This document shows positions 61,746-64,000 of a DNA stretch of 64,000 bases, one piece after another. Source of the DNA: Acetobacter malorum (GTDB lineage: Bacteria; Pseudomonadota; Alphaproteobacteria; Acetobacterales; Acetobacteraceae); assembly GCF_002153605.1 (NCBI RefSeq), contig NZ_JOPG01000001.1, positions 1 through 64,000 on the forward strand, written 5' to 3'. The position numbers and the translations under genes are program-made. The notes below the pieces were generated by a model. It was not told where the DNA came from and made no database searches. It saw only the letters and a program-made list of their open reading frames with translations. The first letter of the stretch is position 1. Every line of letters begins with the position of its first letter.

Positions 61746-62768
61746 TCACAACGCCGCAGTATGACGAAGCAAAAACGCATCAAGCCTTTCAAGCTGGTGC
61801 GTCAGAGCGTCATCATTCAGGAAAGAGCCGAGGAAACTGTTCCGCGCCAGCGTCGCAACATCCCGGTTTGACAGTTTCCCGGCATCGACAAGGGCGCGGT
61901 AATTCTCCGCAACGTAGCCACCAAAATAGGCCGGATCATCCGAGTTCAGGGTCGCCCGTAGTCCTTTTTCCAGCATGATATCAATGGGGTGGTCCCGCAG
62001 ATCTTCCACCACGCACAATTTGAGGTTGGAGAGCGGGCAGACGGTCAGGGTCATGGCGTCCCGCGCCAGACGGCTGGTCAGAAAAGGATCTTCCAGTGAT
62101 CGGTTGCCGTGGTCCAGTCGGTCCACCCGCAGGATATCAAGGGCTTCATACACATAGGCAGGCGGTCCTTCTTCCCCCGCGTGCGCCACACGCTTCAAAC
62201 CGGCATCGGCTGCGGCGGCAAAGACTTTTGCAAATTTTGAAGGCGGATGCCCGACTTCTGAAGAATCCAGCCCGACACCGCTAATCTGCCCGAACCATTT
62301 TTCAGCAGAGCGGAACGTTGCAAACGCGGACTCTTCATCCAGATGCCGCAAGAAGCACAGGATCAGCAGAACGCTCATACCATGCCTGCGTCGGGCCTCC
62401 TCCACGCCCGCGAGTAGCCCTTCCATCACCACATCAAATGGCACACCCCGCAGCGTATGCGTCTGAGGATCAAAAAAGATCTCGGCATGCGTTACGCCAT
62501 CTGCCGCAGCGCGGTCAAAATAGGCGACGGCCAGATCCCGAAAATCCTCCGCCGTCAGCAGCACATCAGCCCCGGCGTAATAGATATCCAGAAAATCCTG
62601 CAATTTTGTAAACTGATACGCCTTGCGCACATCCTCTACAGAAGAAAACGGGATGGAAACCCGGTTCCGCCGTGCCAGTGCAAACATCAGTTCCGGTTCC
62701 AGACTGCCTTCAATATGCAGATGCAGTTCCGCCTTTGGAATAGCCGTAATAAAATCCTGCCCGTGCAT
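61746..62768 (-). CDS. Adenosine deaminase family, probably adenine deaminase
   Basis: A 340-residue TIM-barrel zinc deaminase. PKAELHLHIEGSLEPEL (about 11-27) binds zinc; HAEIFFDPQTHT, VGLDSSEVGHPPSKF (about 178-192), VAHAGEEGPP (His and catalytic Glu) and TLNSDDPAYFGGY (zinc Asp) follow. The DSSEVGHPPSKF stretch is the mark of the adenine-deaminase branch (bacterial and fungal type) rather than true adenosine deaminase, so the likely reaction is adenine to hypoxanthine plus ammonia. It serves purine salvage. It is convergent with galM and divergent from the unknown gene on the right. Confidence 0.88.
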   Translation of the reverse strand: MHGQDFITAIPKAELHLHIEGSLEPELMFALARRNRVSIPFSSVEDVRKAYQFTKLQDFLDIYYAGADVLLTAEDFRDLAVAYFDRAAADGVTHAEIFFDPQTHTLRGVPFDVVMEGLLAGVEEARRRHGMSVLLILCFLRHLDEESAFATFRSAEKWFGQISGVGLDSSEVGHPPSKFAKVFAAAADAGLKRVAHAGEEGPPAYVYEALDILRVDRLDHGNRSLEDPFLTSRLARDAMTLTVCPLSNLKLCVVEDLRDHPIDIMLEKGLRATLNSDDPAYFGGYVAENYRALVDAGKLSNRDVATLARNSFLGSFLNDDALTHQLERLDAFLLRHTAAL

Positions 62769-62945
62769 TGCCGCTCCTTCTGGTTAAACTGTCCGGTGAA
62801 AATAAAATCAGTTAAGGCCAGAACAGCACCCTAACGCAAATTTGCCGTATGATCCCTCGTATACGTCCCCTTACTGCCTTGTCTTCACGGCAGTATCTTC
62901 TATAAAATGAAACCGTATTTTTAGAGATTTCAGGCGACTTTTATT

Positions 62946-63770
62946 ATGGATTGTACTCTTCTCATTACGCGGGAACCTTTCCCAATACAGGGCGAGAGCC
63001 GCCCTGTCCTGCGCATCATGCCGGATGCTGTATATGCACTGGTGGTAACAGATCCTACGCTTGATTTTGAAGAAAGTGCCACAGACCCCGGCTACGGAAC
63101 CATTTTGTATAAAAACCCGGACCCGGCTGAGAGCCCGCAGGTCCATAGATTTCCCTTCACCAGAGAGGGTATTCGCAGCGCCAGTGCGGAAGCCCCGATT
63201 GTTCTCAAGCTCCTTGATCTTGCCAAAACACTCAAAGCCCATGTTCTGAGTGATCATGGTGCACTCTATTTCAAAGATGCGAGCGGTTTACTGAATATTA
63301 CTGAAGATCAGAGCGCAAAAAGTTATCTTGTGGGGGACAAGGGGAAACGCTACGCCCTTACCCCCGATGGCGCTCTGGCTGAGCCTGCGTGCCTGCCCGA
63401 TTATCTGGCCGAGAATAAATTTTCTTTTTTGCCAGACAAACCTGAAAACACGCAGAGAAAAAGCAGGACGCCAGCACCCGCTCTTTTAAAAGGACTAGGC
63501 ACCTTTAAGTGCTCACTTTTCAGCAAAGCGCACCAGAAAAACGTCATGCTCTCCGTTCATGCTTACTATGTCTGGGGCCTGGGCTTTCTCAGCGGCATGA
63601 ATTTTGCCTATCAGGACAGTCCTGAAGAGAACGTCACTTATCCCCACACAAAAACGAGCATGCACGAAGATATTGCATTTTTATATGCCTATTGCACACG
63701 TAACCCTGATGAAATGTTCGTTTCAGCTTGTATGGCGCTGCATTACATGCGCATGCAACGGCAGTCGTAG
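62946..63770 (+). CDS. Protein of unknown function, first of two tandem paralogues
   Basis: A 274-residue protein with no recognised domain. The first ~50 residues (MDCTLLITREPF, then VVTDPTLDFEESATDPGYG) resemble the start of the next gene. Residues 60-150 look globular; about 155-185 is Lys/Pro-rich; the end (SVHAYYVWGLGFLSGMNFAY, MHEDIAFLYAYC, MALHYMRMQ) is aromatic and may hold one weak hydrophobic segment. No signal peptide. The ribosome binding site is weak. The gene is AT-richer than the housekeeping part. The 177 bases before it separate it from the divergent deaminase gene. Confidence 0.65.
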   Translation: MDCTLLITREPFPIQGESRPVLRIMPDAVYALVVTDPTLDFEESATDPGYGTILYKNPDPAESPQVHRFPFTREGIRSASAEAPIVLKLLDLAKTLKAHVLSDHGALYFKDASGLLNITEDQSAKSYLVGDKGKRYALTPDGALAEPACLPDYLAENKFSFLPDKPENTQRKSRTPAPALLKGLGTFKCSLFSKAHQKNVMLSVHAYYVWGLGFLSGMNFAYQDSPEENVTYPHTKTSMHEDIAFLYAYCTRNPDEMFVSACMALHYMRMQRQS

Positions 63771-63847
63771 AAACCCGTCAGTCTTCTTTTCATCCTCCCC
63801 ATTAAACATTCGCGCCATTCAGCCAGACACGCAGGAAAAACCACACA

Positions 63848-64000
63848 ATGGGATATGAGATTACAATCACACGCGAAGCAGGCTGCTGGGATGACGAGAC
63901 CGCAGGTCGTCCCCTTTTGGAGTTCCAGCCCGAAATTGTACATACCGTTCTTAAGGCTGATCCCACTTTAGAATTTGAACCGGGCAAAAAAGACCCCAGA
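63848..64000 (+). CDS. Second tandem paralogue, cut by window end
   Basis: An ATG at 63848, with AGGAAA ten bases upstream, opens a frame that is still open at base 64000 (51 codons). MGYEITITREAG and VLKADPTLEFEPGKKDP line up with the start of the preceding protein: both have ITRE near residue 6, then a DPTL(D/E)FE block near 35-42, then DP. It is thus a duplicate or divergent paralogue. Function unknown. Confidence 0.65.
   Translation, partial: MGYEITITREAGCWDDETAGRPLLEFQPEIVHTVLKADPTLEFEPGKKDPR

Noticed and set aside
1-64000. tRNA or rRNA genes, CRISPR arrays, insertion sequences, prophage
   Set aside because: No cloverleaf with a GGTTCGA-type arm, no spaced direct repeats, no transposase or phage structural gene was seen in the gaps or frames.

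Overview
The window is a stretch of GC-rich bacterial chromosome, almost entirely coding. It reads as an alphaproteobacterium of the acetic acid bacteria (Acetobacteraceae, most like Acetobacter or a close relative). The evidence is a membrane PQQ-dependent glucose dehydrogenase beside a secreted mutarotase, a Hint-domain protein of the kind common in that family, LpxI in place of LpxH, a NAD(P)-binding NmrA-like protein, and alphaproteobacterial gene orders (rnd-kdsD-lptCAB-hpf, rpmH-rnpA-yidC-engB-argB-dapD-dapE, pyrH-frr-uppS-cdsA-dxr-rseP-bamA-skp-lpxD-fabZ-lpxA-lpxI, rpoZ-rel-acpS-lepB-rnc-era). The genus is an inference from protein content; no rRNA or tRNA gene was found to confirm it.

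Layout. 1-5.4 kb: the end of a short-chain dehydrogenase, an NCS1 permease, rlmB, a YaiI/YqxD protein, a small acidic protein, a DedA protein and rnd. 5.4-10.3 kb: lipopolysaccharide supply and export (kdsD, lptC, lptA, lptB), then the ribosome hibernation factor hpf. 10.4-11.3 kb: a heat-shock unit (hsp20 and a DUF1150 gene) with a sigma-32-type promoter and a leader that looks like an RNA thermometer. 11.5-13.9 kb: def-fmt-truA. 13.9-17.1 kb: nitronate monooxygenase, a LysR regulator and a divergent YeiH-type exporter. 17.2-24.3 kb, minus strand: rpmH, rnpA, yidC, engB, argB, dapD, dapE and a membrane protein. 24.4-37.7 kb: an odd membrane protein with a histidine-kinase-like helical pair, gloA, then the long envelope/lipid A/isoprenoid cluster from pyrH to lpxI. 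37.6-44.0 kb: folK, rpoZ, rel, acpS, lepB, rnc and era, ended by a terminator just before pyrH.

44.1-53 kb: a NYN nuclease-like protein, beta-carbonic anhydrase, a secreted endonuclease/phosphatase-fold protein, an RGG-tailed DEAD-box helicase, nitroreductase, metW, metX and lepA. 53.3-57.5 kb is the more accessory part: the Hint-domain protein, a non-catalytic S24-like repressor with a small winged-helix-like partner, a GIY-YIG protein and an NmrA-like protein. 57.7-61.7 kb holds gcd (glucose to gluconolactone in the periplasm) and a secreted aldose 1-epimerase, divergently arranged. 61.7-64 kb holds an adenine-deaminase-like protein and two tandem paralogues of unknown function, the second cut off by the window end.

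Most of the window is conserved housekeeping. The points that stand out are a candidate ROSE-like thermometer with a heat-shock promoter before hsp20; a terminator lying inside a 28-codon leader reading frame that ends on the pyrH start codon; absence of rpoN, ptsN, yidD, lpxB and rpsB-tsf from their usual places; a membrane protein with an orphan dimerisation/H-box-like motif; and the tandem unknown family at the right edge. No insertion sequence, prophage, CRISPR array, tRNA or rRNA was seen.
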